64,000 nucleotides of DNA from Bacteroidota bacterium (lineage in GTDB: Bacteria > Bacteroidota > Bacteroidia > UKL13-3), in contig CANGVA010000002.1 of NCBI GenBank assembly GCA_947457395.1, forward strand, positions 1 through 64,000, written 5' to 3'. Shown here one piece after another: positions 28,909 through 39,907 of this stretch. The position numbers and the translations under genes were made by a program. Within the stretch, counting starts at the first letter, position 1. Each line of letters starts with the position of its first letter. A model generated the notes under the pieces. The model worked only from the letters and a program-made list of their open reading frames with translations, had not been told where the DNA came from and did not search any database.

Positions 28909-31383
28909 TTAGTGGTTTAATATGCGTTTGTGTACCATCCCTTTTTCAGTTTGTATGTGCAAGAAAAAGAGTCCTTTTTCACCTAATGAAACTTCTATGG
29001 TCTTCGCATGCGGGGCTGTTGCATAAATAAGTTTTCCGGCTACATCATATACGCTGAGTTTTTGCACCACATCATCTGAGGTAATATACACCAAACCATT
29101 TGCAGGATTTGGATAAACCAAAACATGCGCCTGTGCCTGCAACTCATCAAAACCAATGGTAGCTTTTATAGCAAAATAACCGTTGCTGGTATCGGCACGA
29201 TTGTTGGCGGTACTGCTTATTCTTATTTTGGCAGAATCGGTAAAGAGGTTTGCCGGTACATTCCAGTTATAAGGGCTTTGTGAAGCTGCTACTGCTTTGG
29301 CTACCAAACTATGCAGCGTATCTTTAATAAGTAATTCTATTTTAACCGAATCAATATTGCTTGATGTCCAGGATATGCTGGTAACAGAGCCAGGGGCAAT
29401 TATTTCCCCTCCGTTGGGTGCGGTAAGCACAAGGCTTGTAGGCTGAGGAATATAGGTAAGGTTAGTAAAATTAATCCAATTAACCCATATAGGGTTATCA
29501 ATAAACGGATTACGGTTTTTTTGAATGGACGCAATATATTCATTGCGCGCAATCTCCAGCGCACTTGGCGGGTCCTGATTATGCCATTGCAATAATACCG
29601 CAATATCCTGATTGGCAGGCAGTCGCCAGGCATAACTTCTGTCGCCTTCATACCTCAGTAGCATATAAAATAATGCACGCGCCACATCGCCTTTTTGATC
29701 ATCCTTTGGTTCATATACGGTTTTTCCTCCTGCATCCGTTCCGAGTTTACCCACTCCCGTTGGCGAAGTATACGTTGCATTTGCAACCACACCAAACGGG
29801 TTATTGCTTCTCTTGGAATTGGCATTTAGCTGATGTGCAGGGAACAAATTATGCAAATCATTATACTCTAATACTTCTCTTCCGTTTATTTCAGGCCAGC
29901 CACCACCCAGTACCGGGTTCAGAGGCATCCAGCTTTGTGCAAAGGTGTGTTCACGTGTTAGCGTGCCGCTATTTGTTCCATTCCACCAAATAAATGGCTC
30001 ATCATAAACATGCTTTATTCCTGTATACACACAATCAACCACTTTTTTACCGGCCGTTGTATCTCTTGTCAGATAGTTATTTACAAGTGTTGGCGCATAA
30101 TTACTGTAGAAAATAGTGTCGTGCGGGCTCTTAAGTCTGTTACTTAAATCGGTTACAAAAGTGCTGCTGTTAGGATTGATTGCAGCATAATATGTTCCGG
30201 GTGCTCCGTTACCTGTTGTAACCGAAGCAGATGCAGCACTCCCAATATTATAGTTTTCAAATCCATCCGGACCATTAAATGCCAGCGCAACAAAAGTGTA
30301 GGTAGTATTTGCCAGTATATAATTAGGTTTAATCAGGGCTGAGTCGTTGCCTATATAAGCCACCTGTGCTTCGCCAATATAATCGCCCCTACGATAAGTT
30401 ATACCATCTACAGGCCTTTCAATTAAAGAGGCTGCAGGCTTGCGCAGCAACATGTATTTTTCAGCCCCTGTGGCACGCGGAAAACTCACATTCATGGTAT
30501 GCGTAAGCAAATTAGAAATATTGACACGCGCAACCTGATTGGCTGGCTCGGTGGCAAGGTTGCCGCCAATGGCATACATATTTAACACAAATGGATTTTT
30601 TTCGGGGTCGGTATTGTAAATATTCAGTGTTGCAAATCTTGAACCTGCCGCACCAGCATTAAAATTAACGACAAAACTATCCAGTCCATTATTTGCAGGG
30701 GCAATGCTATCAACCAACTGCACACTAAAGTCTGCGGCATGCGGGCCTGTTAACACAATACTATCTATTTTTAGTGATTGTAATACACCTGCATTTTGCA
30801 CAATAAACTTTTGCATTGCGGCATTACCAAAAACAAAATTGCCTCCGTTAACAAGTTTATTGCCACTATTAAATAGCACTATGCTTTGAGGGGGAGGTGG
30901 CGGTAAACTAATCATTACACTATCTAGCTGCACATTGCTACCTAATTGCTTACTGGTATAAAAAAAACGCACATAGCGTGAGCCGGCTAGTAAGTTATCC
31001 TGATTTCGAGTTAAAGAAGTATTCATGGAAGTAAAGTTCCTTACCGTGGTCCAGTTGGCACCATCAACAGACTCTTGAACGGTAAAAGACCCTGTAAACG
31101 GTGGGTTTGGAGCGATGCCTGTTCCTCTGATATAGTAGGATATTGTGCCGGGTTTTTCAGCAAACTGGATTTGTAAAAATTCTCCTCCCTGATCAAGCCT
31201 TAAAGAAATATTATCACCAACACCTGTAGCATATGTTAAATTACCTGTGCCCAGACTATAGGACCAACCTGCTGGCGGATTGGCTACTCCGGGAGTAGAA
31301 AAATTCCATGCAGTAGGCAGCACTGCCTGTGTAAAAGCCCAGATTGGAGAGAGGAACAAACCAATAAATAATAATTTCTTCAT
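28909..31383 (-). CDS. Secreted endonuclease I (EndA/NucM family) with T9SS type A sorting domain
   Basis: The 824-residue protein has a signal peptide (1-19) and a ~150-residue N-terminal beta-sandwich of choice-of-anchor type. An Ig/fibronectin-like stretch follows, then an endonuclease I domain (~400-650) with LTREHTFAQSWMP (near 474), the DLHNLFPAH and NSKRSNNPFG motifs of the family, which cuts DNA and RNA non-specifically using a metal ion. A further Ig-like domain and a type A sorting domain (VYPNPANGLVYI...ILNH) close the protein. It is likely exported to the cell surface or medium for nutrient DNA digestion, though that role is inference. It is not obviously co-transcribed with the giant gene because a terminator separates them. 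Confidence 0.94.
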   Translation of the reverse strand: MKKLLFIGLFLSPIWAFTQAVLPTAWNFSTPGVANPPAGWSYSLGTGNLTYATGVGDNISLRLDQGGEFLQIQFAEKPGTISYYIRGTGIAPNPPFTGSFTVQESVDGANWTTVRNFTSMNTSLTRNQDNLLAGSRYVRFFYTSKQLGSNVQLDSVMISLPPPPPQSIVLFNSGNKLVNGGNFVFGNAAMQKFIVQNAGVLQSLKIDSIVLTGPHAADFSVQLVDSIAPANNGLDSFVVNFNAGAAGSRFATLNIYNTDPEKNPFVLNMYAIGGNLATEPANQVARVNISNLLTHTMNVSFPRATGAEKYMLLRKPAASLIERPVDGITYRRGDYIGEAQVAYIGNDSALIKPNYILANTTYTFVALAFNGPDGFENYNIGSAASASVTTGNGAPGTYYAAINPNSSTFVTDLSNRLKSPHDTIFYSNYAPTLVNNYLTRDTTAGKKVVDCVYTGIKHVYDEPFIWWNGTNSGTLTREHTFAQSWMPLNPVLGGGWPEINGREVLEYNDLHNLFPAHQLNANSKRSNNPFGVVANATYTSPTGVGKLGTDAGGKTVYEPKDDQKGDVARALFYMLLRYEGDRSYAWRLPANQDIAVLLQWHNQDPPSALEIARNEYIASIQKNRNPFIDNPIWVNWINFTNLTYIPQPTSLVLTAPNGGEIIAPGSVTSISWTSSNIDSVKIELLIKDTLHSLVAKAVAASQSPYNWNVPANLFTDSAKIRISSTANNRADTSNGYFAIKATIGFDELQAQAHVLVYPNPANGLVYITSDDVVQKLSVYDVAGKLIYATAPHAKTIEVSLGEKGLFFLHIQTEKGMVHKRILNH

Positions 31384-31536
31384 AGCTGCTGATTATTAAA
31401 TGCGTGGCAAGATATACTATTTAAAATAATGGCATAATTGTTAAATTAAAATTGTGGTAAACTTTATTACCGTATTTATTGGTATTAATAGCAAATTAGT
31501 ACCAAATTTGTTTCCTCAATTTCAATACCCCATCAC

Positions 31537-33777
31537 GTGACTAAACAAGTATCTAGTAAGCAACTGGCCACCGTTGAACAAGCGCAACAACTGGGATTAA
31601 GGCCCGAAGAATTTGATAAAATAAAAGAAATTTTAGGGCGCACTCCCAACTTTACTGAGCTGAGCGTGTACTCTGTGATGTGGAGTGAACATTGCTCATA
31701 CAAAAACAGTATTGTGTGGTTAAAAACCCTGCCGCGCGAAGGCAAAAACATGTTGGCCAAAGCAGGTGAAGAAAACGCAGGATTAATTGATATCGGAGAT
31801 GGTTTGGCATGCGCATTCAAAATAGAAAGCCATAACCACCCAAGTGCGCTGGAGCCTTATCAGGGTGCAGCAACAGGTGTGGGTGGCATTAACCGCGATA
31901 TTTTCTCCATGGGTGCACGCCCCATTGCACAACTAAACAGCTTGCGCTTTGGCGATATAAAAAATGAGCGCACCAAGTGGCTGGTTAGGGGTGTGGTGAA
32001 AGGAATTGGAAACTATGGCAATGCATTTGGCATTCCAACCGTTGGTGGTGAAGTTTATTTTGATGATTGCTACCAAATAAATCCGTTGGTAAATGCCATG
32101 AGTGTGGGCATAGCTAAAGTTGGAAAAACAGTTAGTGCAATTGCTGAAGGCATAGGTAATGCCGTTTACATCTATGGCTCATCTACAGGTAAAGATGGTA
32201 TTCATGGTGCAGCCTTTGCATCAAAAGATATTACCGAAGATTCAGCAAAAGATTTGCCTTCGGTGCAAGTAGGCGATCCGTTTTGGGAGAAACTTATTTT
32301 GGAAGCCACTATGGAGTTGATTGAAACCGGGGGTGTAGTAGGTATGCAGGATATGGGGGCAGCAGGTATTACCTGCTCTACCAGTGAAATGAGCGCCAAA
32401 AGCGGAACCGGCATGAAGGTATGGCTAGACAAAGTACCAATGCGCCAAGCTGATATGAAAGACTGGGAAATTCTTTTATCCGAATCGCAGGAAAGAATGT
32501 TGGTAATTGTGAAGAAAGGTTTTGAAAAACAATTTGAACAGATTTTTCAAAAATGGGATTTAACCTATGCACAAATTGGTGAAGTTACTGATACAGGTAG
32601 GGTGCAATATTACATGAACAACGAACTTGTAGCAAATATACCCGGAGAAAGTTTGGTATTGGGCGGTGGTGCACCGGTTTATCATCGTGAATATACCGAG
32701 CCGAAGTACTTTGCTGAGATTGCTCAATTCAACATCAATCAGATTAAAGACTGCGATCTAATTAGTGCAATTGCCATTGCAAAACGTTTGGCTGCGCATC
32801 CGAATATTGCCAGTAAACGCTGGGTATACAATCAGTATGATTCAATGGTGGGTACCATCAATCAAACCACCAATGCACCAAGTGATGCCGGTGTGGTTAA
32901 AGTTAAAGGAACCGATAAATCCATTGCCATGACCACTGATTGCAACAGCCGCTATGTGCATGCCAATCCGTTTGTGGGCGGAATGATTGCAGTTAGTGAA
33001 GCAGCTAGAAACCTGGTGTGCAGCGGGGCAGAACCTGCAGCAGTTACCAACTGTTTAAACTTTGGCAACCCATACAATACGGAGGTATACTATCAGTTTG
33101 TGCACGCAATTAAAGGAATGGGTGAAGCGTGCAAAAAATTTGATACACCGGTAACCGGTGGCAATGTTAGCTTTTACAACCAAAGTAGCGACAATGATGC
33201 AGTATTCCCAACACCAACCATTGGTATGGTTGGACTCATCAGAGGTGGTAAAAAACACATGACGCTTGATTTTAAAGAAGCTGGTGATGTTATTTACCTG
33301 ATTGGCTCTTCACGCAATGATATAGCATCATCTCAGTACCTGGTTGCAGAACATGGAGTAAACCTCTCTCCTGCTCCTTACTTTAATCTGGATGAAGAAT
33401 ATCAGGTGCAACAAGTAACTGCCAAACTCATAGAAAAAAATCTTCTTTGCTCAGCGCATGATTGCAGCGAAGGTGGTTTGTTTATAAACCTGCTGGAAAG
33501 TGCAATGGTGCGCAACCTTGGTTTTGATATTCATAAAACAAATGCCAACCTAAGAAACGATGCATATCTTTTTGGCGAAGCGCAAGGACGTATCGTTGTT
33601 TCTTTGAATCCAAGTAATGCCAATGCTGTTGAATCATTGCTGAGCGAAGCAGGTGTGGCATTTGAAAAATTAGGGGCCATAACATCAGGAGAAATTGCGG
33701 TTAACGGGCAGCAGTTCGGAGACACAACCGACTATGCCGGCATATACAATACATCATTAGAAAACCAATTAAACTAA
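31537..33777 (+). CDS. purL: Phosphoribosylformylglycinamidine synthase subunit PurL
   Basis: The 746-residue enzyme is the small-type ATP-dependent FGAM synthase, fourth step of purine synthesis, and works with PurQ and PurS in other genomes; neither is in this window. It starts at GTG. Landmarks are [11 protein letters not shown] (N-terminal), [25 protein letters not shown] and [11 protein letters not shown]. Length is normal. The SET-domain gene follows after 26 bases and may share the transcript. Confidence 0.97.
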   Translation: MTKQVSSKQLATVEQAQQLGLRPEEFDKIKEILGRTPNFTELSVYSVMWSEHCSYKNSIVWLKTLPREGKNMLAKAGEENAGLIDIGDGLACAFKIESHNHPSALEPYQGAATGVGGINRDIFSMGARPIAQLNSLRFGDIKNERTKWLVRGVVKGIGNYGNAFGIPTVGGEVYFDDCYQINPLVNAMSVGIAKVGKTVSAIAEGIGNAVYIYGSSTGKDGIHGAAFASKDITEDSAKDLPSVQVGDPFWEKLILEATMELIETGGVVGMQDMGAAGITCSTSEMSAKSGTGMKVWLDKVPMRQADMKDWEILLSESQERMLVIVKKGFEKQFEQIFQKWDLTYAQIGEVTDTGRVQYYMNNELVANIPGESLVLGGGAPVYHREYTEPKYFAEIAQFNINQIKDCDLISAIAIAKRLAAHPNIASKRWVYNQYDSMVGTINQTTNAPSDAGVVKVKGTDKSIAMTTDCNSRYVHANPFVGGMIAVSEAARNLVCSGAEPAAVTNCLNFGNPYNTEVYYQFVHAIKGMGEACKKFDTPVTGGNVSFYNQSSDNDAVFPTPTIGMVGLIRGGKKHMTLDFKEAGDVIYLIGSSRNDIASSQYLVAEHGVNLSPAPYFNLDEEYQVQQVTAKLIEKNLLCSAHDCSEGGLFINLLESAMVRNLGFDIHKTNANLRNDAYLFGEAQGRIVVSLNPSNANAVESLLSEAGVAFEKLGAITSGEIAVNGQQFGDTTDYAGIYNTSLENQLN

Positions 33778-33803
33778 GCACAGAGGGAAAGAGCAAAGCA
33801 AGC

Positions 33804-34199
33804 ATGTTATACGTTAAGAAATCAAAAATACCCAAGTCAGGTAAGGGTTTATTTACCACACACGATATTAAGAAAGGTGAAGTTGTATGTGAGTATGAAG
33901 GAGAAAAATTAACCTGGAAAGAATGCCTTGCAAGGAACAATGCACAAAAAGGCAAAGGCGGATATTATTTTTATATCAACTCAAAAAATTGTGTGGATGC
34001 GCAGTATACCTTATGGGCACTTGCACGCTATGCCAATGATGCAGCAGGATTTAGCCGTGTACCGGGCGTTCGCAACAATTCTAAATACGAGGTAATAAAA
34101 GGAAAACCATATATTATGGCCACCAGAAATATAAAAGCCGGATCAGAAATTTTAGTTGCTTACGGCAAAGAGTACTGGGAAGCAATGGCGGAAGATTAA
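33804..34199 (+). CDS. Small SET-domain protein, putative protein-lysine methyltransferase
   Basis: The 131-residue protein is almost only a SET domain. It has GKGLFTTHDIKKGEVVCEYEG (the GxG S-adenosylmethionine segment, 13-17), RYANDA (75-80) followed by RNNSKYE, and AxRNIKAGSEILVAYGKEYW near the end. The usual RFxNHSCxPN catalytic knot is therefore changed to RYAND...NNSKY, so activity is plausible but not shown. The natural substrate in bacteria is unknown. It sits right after purL and converges on hepT, whose stop is seven bases away and shares a small AAGAGT/ACTCTT stem. Confidence 0.88.
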   Translation: MLYVKKSKIPKSGKGLFTTHDIKKGEVVCEYEGEKLTWKECLARNNAQKGKGGYYFYINSKNCVDAQYTLWALARYANDAAGFSRVPGVRNNSKYEVIKGKPYIMATRNIKAGSEILVAYGKEYWEAMAED

Positions 34200-34206
34200 A
34201 AAGAGT

Positions 34207-34554
34207 TTAACTCTTCATATTATCATAAATAGTTTTGATTCCTAATGCTAAAGCATCTAAATCATGTTCAATAATGTTCCACACAATGCTCAGGTCAATT
34301 CCCATATAGTCGTGAACTATTCTATTCCTAAAGCCACGAATATGAAACCAATTAATCTTAGTGTGCTTATCTCTGAACTCCTCCGGTAACCTGTTTGCTG
34401 CTTCACCAATTATTTCAAAATTTCTTATAACCGCATCAACGGTTTTAGAATCCCTTTGAAAACTAAGAAAGGTATGGTTATTGGAATAGGCTTTAATCTT
34501 ATCAATGGAAGTTAAAATATCTAATAAAAGCAACTGAGGTTCCCGCCTAGACAT
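34207..34554 (-). CDS. hepT: HepT-type toxin (DUF86 HEPN RNase)
   Basis: The 115-residue helical protein carries the HEPN catalytic pattern R-x4-H-x-Y (R76, H81, Y83). In the HepT/MntA type VII toxin-antitoxin system it is an RNase whose tyrosine is AMPylated by MntA. Its start overlaps the end of mntA by eight bases, a standard arrangement for the pair. It converges with the SET gene. Confidence 0.92.
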   Translation of the reverse strand: MSRREPQLLLLDILTSIDKIKAYSNNHTFLSFQRDSKTVDAVIRNFEIIGEAANRLPEEFRDKHTKINWFHIRGFRNRIVHDYMGIDLSIVWNIIEHDLDALALGIKTIYDNMKS

Positions 34555-34837
34555 AATTTAACTCCTTCTCAATTTCTTTCATATAATTTGGCTTAATGCC
34601 ATTTTTTGATACCAAATCAACCCTTAAATTAAGAAGCCTCTCTAAATCATTTGCCAAATCAATAAAGGCTATACCAATTGGCTTATTAAAATCAACCAAT
34701 ATATCAACATCGCTTTCGTCTGTCTGCTGACCACGTCCATAACTGCCAAATATGGCTATAGTGCGCACACCATACTTATTTCCCAACTCTGTTTTATTGT
34801 TTTGAAGCGTTTCTTTGATTTGTGCCAAAGTTATCAT
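34547..34837 (-). CDS. mntA: MntA-type nucleotidyltransferase antitoxin
   Basis: The 96-residue minimal nucleotidyltransferase has the G-S-x10-D-x-D motif (G31, S32, D43, D45) and a third acidic residue in the LRVDLV strand. In characterised pairs it transfers AMP to the partner HepT and silences it. I chose the ATG at MITLAQ; an in-frame start five residues earlier is possible. A TAnnTTTG box (34842-34849) lies directly upstream but would give an almost leaderless transcript. Confidence 0.92.
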   Translation of the reverse strand: MITLAQIKETLQNNKTELGNKYGVRTIAIFGSYGRGQQTDESDVDILVDFNKPIGIAFIDLANDLERLLNLRVDLVSKNGIKPNYMKEIEKELNYV

Positions 34838-34983
34838 TACACAAATATACAAAGGCTGTTATATTTTGCTAATGTGTTATTGAATAAGAGTATAGATTGG
34901 TTTTTATAGTATTTCAACTACTTAAATAGTTTACAAATTTAAACCTGATGCTATGCCCTCAAAAAAATACGTATATTTTACGA

Positions 34984-36441
34984 TTATTTATTTCTTCTCT
35001 CTACCATAAATACTACACCGGCAAATAAGAATAGCAGCAACCCGTTTAACATAAATTGTGTGGTGAACGATGCGGTATTTGCTTTCAGTAAAACTGCAGC
35101 AGCATAAATCATAAGTGCTAATATTATATAACCCATCAGCTTTATGGTGTGGTAAGGAATGGGGTAATATTTTAATCCCATGAAATAGCAAATCAATGTC
35201 ATGCTCACATAACAAATCAATGTAGCCCAAGCTGCACCGGTATATCCCATCATGGGCACCAAAATAAAGTTGGCGGCAATGGTAATACCTGCACCTATCA
35301 GTGAAATCATGGCACCCTTATTGGTTTGATCAGATAATTTATACCAAACAGAAAGGTTATAGTAAATGCCTAGAAACATATTGGCAATAAGCAATACCGG
35401 CACCACATGCAATCCCTCCCAAAAATTACTGTCGAGAAAATATTTACATACGTCCATAAACAGGGTAACACCTAAAAACAACCCTAAGCAAACCAGTACA
35501 AAGTAATCCATGACCTGCGCATATACCGTTCGCTTATCATCTGTTTTGGCATGACTAAAGAAAAACGGTTCTGCCGCATACCGAAACGCCTGAATAAACA
35601 ACGTCATTAAAATGCTGAGTTTATAATTGGCTCCATAAATACCATTGGCAGCAAGACCTTCCTCCGGTGTAGCATAAAAGTAAGCAATAATGGTGCGGTC
35701 CAATGTTTCATTTATCATGCCCGCAAAACCAACCACCATCAATGGCAATGCATATGCAAGCATCTGCCGCCACAACAGCACATCAAACTTACCCGTTATC
35801 ATGGCTTTAAACTCAGGTAATAGCAAGGGAATAGTTATACAGCTTGCTACCAAATTGGAAATAAAAATCATTCCTACATTTACACTTCCGTTAAAAAAAG
35901 GAAGCAGCACCTGATGGTGCTGATGCACATACGGACACAACAAGAGAAAGTACAGGTTAAGCAGAATATTGGTAAAAATATTGATGTTCTTAATCAGCGC
36001 AAAGCGCAGCGGTTTGTTGTGGTGACGCAGATAGGCAAATGGCAGTGCGCTGATAGCATCCAATGCAATAATGAGTGTAAAATAAATAACATACTCCGGG
36101 TGTTGTGGTAACCGAATGAGTGATGCAACAGGTGAGGCAAAAAGAGAAAATACGACCACAAAAAAAGATGAACTCATGAGCAAAGAGCGCAGGCCTGTGG
36201 CATATACATCCTCCGGGCGTTCATGCTTGGTTGAAAATCTGAAAAAAGCAGTTTCCATTCCATAAGTAAGCAACACATTGAAAAAGGTTACATAGGAATA
36301 CATGAGTGTATTTACCCCATATTCAGCAGTTGAGAAAAGGGCTGTATGCAGCGGTACCAGAAGGTAGTTAACAAAGCGGCCTACAATTTGGCTAAGGCCA
36401 TAAACCGCTGTCTGAGAAGCTAACTTTTTTAATGCGCTCAA
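34984..36441 (-). CDS. Polysaccharide flippase (Wzx/MATE-like, polysaccharide biosynthesis protein)
   Basis: The 485-residue inner-membrane protein has about 12-14 hydrophobic helices. Its N-terminal YGLSQIVGRFVNYLLVPLHT stretch is typical of lipid-linked oligosaccharide flippases of the MVF/MOP superfamily. The start is TTG because no ATG precedes the first helix in frame. No glycosyltransferase genes are nearby, so it is an isolated flippase; the exported sugar is unknown. It is divergent from the TPR gene. Confidence 0.9.
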   Translation of the reverse strand: MSALKKLASQTAVYGLSQIVGRFVNYLLVPLHTALFSTAEYGVNTLMYSYVTFFNVLLTYGMETAFFRFSTKHERPEDVYATGLRSLLMSSSFFVVVFSLFASPVASLIRLPQHPEYVIYFTLIIALDAISALPFAYLRHHNKPLRFALIKNINIFTNILLNLYFLLLCPYVHQHHQVLLPFFNGSVNVGMIFISNLVASCITIPLLLPEFKAMITGKFDVLLWRQMLAYALPLMVVGFAGMINETLDRTIIAYFYATPEEGLAANGIYGANYKLSILMTLFIQAFRYAAEPFFFSHAKTDDKRTVYAQVMDYFVLVCLGLFLGVTLFMDVCKYFLDSNFWEGLHVVPVLLIANMFLGIYYNLSVWYKLSDQTNKGAMISLIGAGITIAANFILVPMMGYTGAAWATLICYVSMTLICYFMGLKYYPIPYHTIKLMGYIILALMIYAAAVLLKANTASFTTQFMLNGLLLFLFAGVVFMVERRNK

Positions 36442-36544
36442 TAAATGTTTTATTGCTAATTAACGATTCAAATTACATAAAATTATTTCACTGAAATTTC
36501 GTTGCTTATACACAACATCAGCTGCTTTGTCTATTTTCGCAACA

Positions 36545-38362
36545 ATGTTAAAACAACCGATCATTCTATTATGCTTCCTGTGCCTTGGCCTAACTGTATT
36601 TGCGCAGCAAAAAGACGAGCAACTGGCTGCACAATATTTTGCCAATAATGAGTTTGATAAAGCCGCTGATTTATATGAAAAGCTGCTGAATAAAACAGGT
36701 CAATCTGGATATTATTACGAAAATCTGTTGTTGTGTTATTTTAAACTAAACCGTTTTGATGATGCCGAAAAAATGGTGAAGAAACAAGTGCGCAGAAACG
36801 AAGACAATGCCTACTACCCCGTTGATCTGGGTTATGTATACAAAAAGGCCGGACAAGCAGATAAAGCCAAAAAACACTGGGACGAAGTGATTAGTAAACT
36901 AAAACCGGGAGAAATGTACATCACCGAAACAGCCAATGCTTTTCAGAAAAGAGGAGAAACTGATCTGGCCATTGGAACCTATTTGCGCGGCAGGAAAATA
37001 AATGGCAACAGCATTTCATTATTTGCCATTCCGCTTGCACAATTATATGGCGAGAAAAAAGAAACGAGGCTGATGTGTGAAGAATATCTCAATGCATTAC
37101 AAAACAACCCGTCATTGATAGAAGATGTAGAAGGATACCTGCAGCTATTTATTGAGAACAATGCCGATTATCAGATACTGAAAACCGCATTGATTAAAAA
37201 GAGTAAGGACTTTCCGGGTAATGAAGTGTATAACGAAATGCTTATCTGGCTCTATGTGCAACGTAAAGATTTTGACAATGCATTTATACATGCAAAGGCA
37301 ATAGATAAGCGCTATAAAGAAGAGGGTCGCAGACTTATTGATTTAGGATACCTGGCTTCAGCCAATGAAAAATTTGATGCAGCCGCTTCTATATTTTCTT
37401 ATGTTGCCACTGCATACGGAAATACCAAACCTTATTACCTGAATGCACGCACCGGTATGCTGGATGCCAAAAGCAAAAAAATCTTCTTCACGGGAAAATA
37501 TTCTGCTGATGAATTAAACGTGTTGGAGACTGATTACTTAAACTTTATACAGGAGTTTGGCAAAACCTATTTTACGGCATCTGCCATGCGCGAGTTGGCC
37601 AGGCTTAGGGTTTATCACCTTAAAAATTATGATTCCGGTATTGCTTTGTTTAAAGAAATTATTGAATTGCCGCGTTTGGATAATAAGTTTAAAGCTGAGT
37701 GCAAACTGGAGCTGGGTGATATCTATGTTTTGAAAGGAGAAGAGTGGGATGGCATGCTGCTTTACGGACAAGTTGATAAAGATTTTTTAGAAGACCCATT
37801 GGGGCAGGAAGCCAAATTCAGAAATGCACGTTTATCTTATTACCTGGGTGAGTTTGAATGGGCACGTGCCCAACTGGATGTGCTCAAAACAGCTACCACC
37901 CAACTTATTGCCAACAACGCACTGGAGCTTTCGCTGCTCATACAGGACAATACGCTAGATAGCATTGAAGAACCGCTAAAACTTTTTGCAAAAGCAGATT
38001 TATATTACTTCCAAAACCAAACGCAAGCTGCAATCAAATTGCTGGATAGTATACAACAACTATATCCGCGTCATGCGCTGGATGATGATATTCTGTTTAA
38101 ACGCGCACAGATTTTCTTAAAAGAAAAAAACTATGCGCAGGCGCTACGCTACCTGGAACAACTACTCAAAGAACATGGCTCAGGAATACTTGGCGACAAT
38201 GCATTGTATACAATGGCTATAATCTCTGAAATAAACCCTGGAGATAAAGAAAAAGCGAAAAAACTATACGAACAATTTATTGAGACTTATCCCGGTAGTT
38301 TTTTCATAACAGAAGTACGCAAGCGCTACCGTGTTTTGCGTGGAGATAACTTAATTGAATAA
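36545..38362 (+). CDS. Secreted tetratricopeptide-repeat protein
   Basis: The 605-residue protein starts at the ATG before a signal peptide (MLKQPIILLCFLCLG..., cleavage near FAQ); a TTG six codons upstream is unlikely. The remainder is helical with repeated TPR-type units (YFANNEFDKAADLYEKLL, GYVYKKAGQADKAKKHW, DNAFIHAKAIDK and others), including a C-terminal group FKRAQIFLKEKNYAQALRYLEQLLKEH. It probably acts as a scaffold in the periplasm. It is followed after two bases by the DUF4286 gene. Confidence 0.9.
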   Translation: MLKQPIILLCFLCLGLTVFAQQKDEQLAAQYFANNEFDKAADLYEKLLNKTGQSGYYYENLLLCYFKLNRFDDAEKMVKKQVRRNEDNAYYPVDLGYVYKKAGQADKAKKHWDEVISKLKPGEMYITETANAFQKRGETDLAIGTYLRGRKINGNSISLFAIPLAQLYGEKKETRLMCEEYLNALQNNPSLIEDVEGYLQLFIENNADYQILKTALIKKSKDFPGNEVYNEMLIWLYVQRKDFDNAFIHAKAIDKRYKEEGRRLIDLGYLASANEKFDAAASIFSYVATAYGNTKPYYLNARTGMLDAKSKKIFFTGKYSADELNVLETDYLNFIQEFGKTYFTASAMRELARLRVYHLKNYDSGIALFKEIIELPRLDNKFKAECKLELGDIYVLKGEEWDGMLLYGQVDKDFLEDPLGQEAKFRNARLSYYLGEFEWARAQLDVLKTATTQLIANNALELSLLIQDNTLDSIEEPLKLFAKADLYYFQNQTQAAIKLLDSIQQLYPRHALDDDILFKRAQIFLKEKNYAQALRYLEQLLKEHGSGILGDNALYTMAIISEINPGDKEKAKKLYEQFIETYPGSFFITEVRKRYRVLRGDNLIE

Positions 38363-38364
38363 AT

Positions 38365-38673
38365 ATGATTATTTACAACGTAACTATTAATGTAGAAGAT
38401 GATGTGCATGAGCAATGGCTCAGCTGGATGAAGCAAACACATTTGCCGGAGGTGATGCACACCGGTTTTTTTACCGAATATAAAATGGCAAAGTTGCTTA
38501 CCAGGCAACCCGATGAAACAGGTACAACCTATGTTATACAATACACGGCAAAATCCATGAACGATTATGAATCCTACCAACGTGATTGCGCTCCTGCCCT
38601 GCAAGCTGAAACCAGAAAACTGTTTGACGGAAAATTTGTAGCATTCAGAAGTTTAATGGAGGTGGTTGATTAG
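38365..38673 (+). CDS. DUF4286 family protein
   Basis: The 102-residue protein matches DUF4286 in length and content: MIIYNVTINVEDDVHEQWLSW, THLPEVMHTGFFTEY and YVIQYTAKS segments, a ferredoxin-like fold. Function is unknown. The start lies two bases after the TPR stop, so the pair is probably translated from one message. A bidirectional terminator follows. Confidence 0.9.
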   Translation: MIIYNVTINVEDDVHEQWLSWMKQTHLPEVMHTGFFTEYKMAKLLTRQPDETGTTYVIQYTAKSMNDYESYQRDCAPALQAETRKLFDGKFVAFRSLMEVVD

Positions 38674-38742
38674 GGATTAGAAGATTGAACGATTAGTTTC
38701 TAAAAGACAATATAAAGCAACCAGCATTGATTAAGTAATAAA

Positions 38743-38771
38743 AAAACCCGAACCATACTGATTCGGGTTTT
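38743..38771. terminator. Bidirectional terminator between convergent genes
   Basis: AAAACCCGAA and TTCGGGTTTT form a ten-base stem around a nine-base loop. The plus-strand DUF4286 gene and the minus-strand gap gene converge here, and both sides carry the A/T tracts needed to work in either direction. Confidence 0.88.
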
Positions 38772-38793
38772 CCGCTTATAGCTGTAAATTTCC

Positions 38794-39807
<1,014 letters not shown>

Positions 39808-39830
39808 TTAGTTTTTTTTATAAGCGGGTG

Positions 39831-39861
39831 CAAAGTTACCCTACCAAATTTTTTAAACAAA
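39831..39861 (-). promoter_or_regulatory. Promoter of gap
   Basis: Read on the minus strand, TTTG (at 39858-39861) is followed by 19 bases and the exact box TAACTTTG (at 39831-39838). This fits the Bacteroidetes primary sigma consensus and predicts a leader of about 35 bases. Confidence 0.75.
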
Positions 39862-39865
39862 TCTT

Positions 39866-39895
39866 TTTGGAAATTAAAAAAGAGACCTATTTTTG
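39866..39895 (+). promoter_or_regulatory. Promoter of tRNA-Glu
   Basis: TTTG (39866-39869), an 18-base spacer and the exact box TATTTTTG (39888-39895) sit about 12 bases before the tRNA. It lies back to back with the gap promoter, with four bases between the two. Confidence 0.75.
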
Positions 39896-39907
39896 CAGCC
39901 CTTTAAT

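Noticed and set aside
34842-34849. TATATTTG as promoter of mntA
   Set aside because: No -33 partner, and transcription would start at or inside the start codon.
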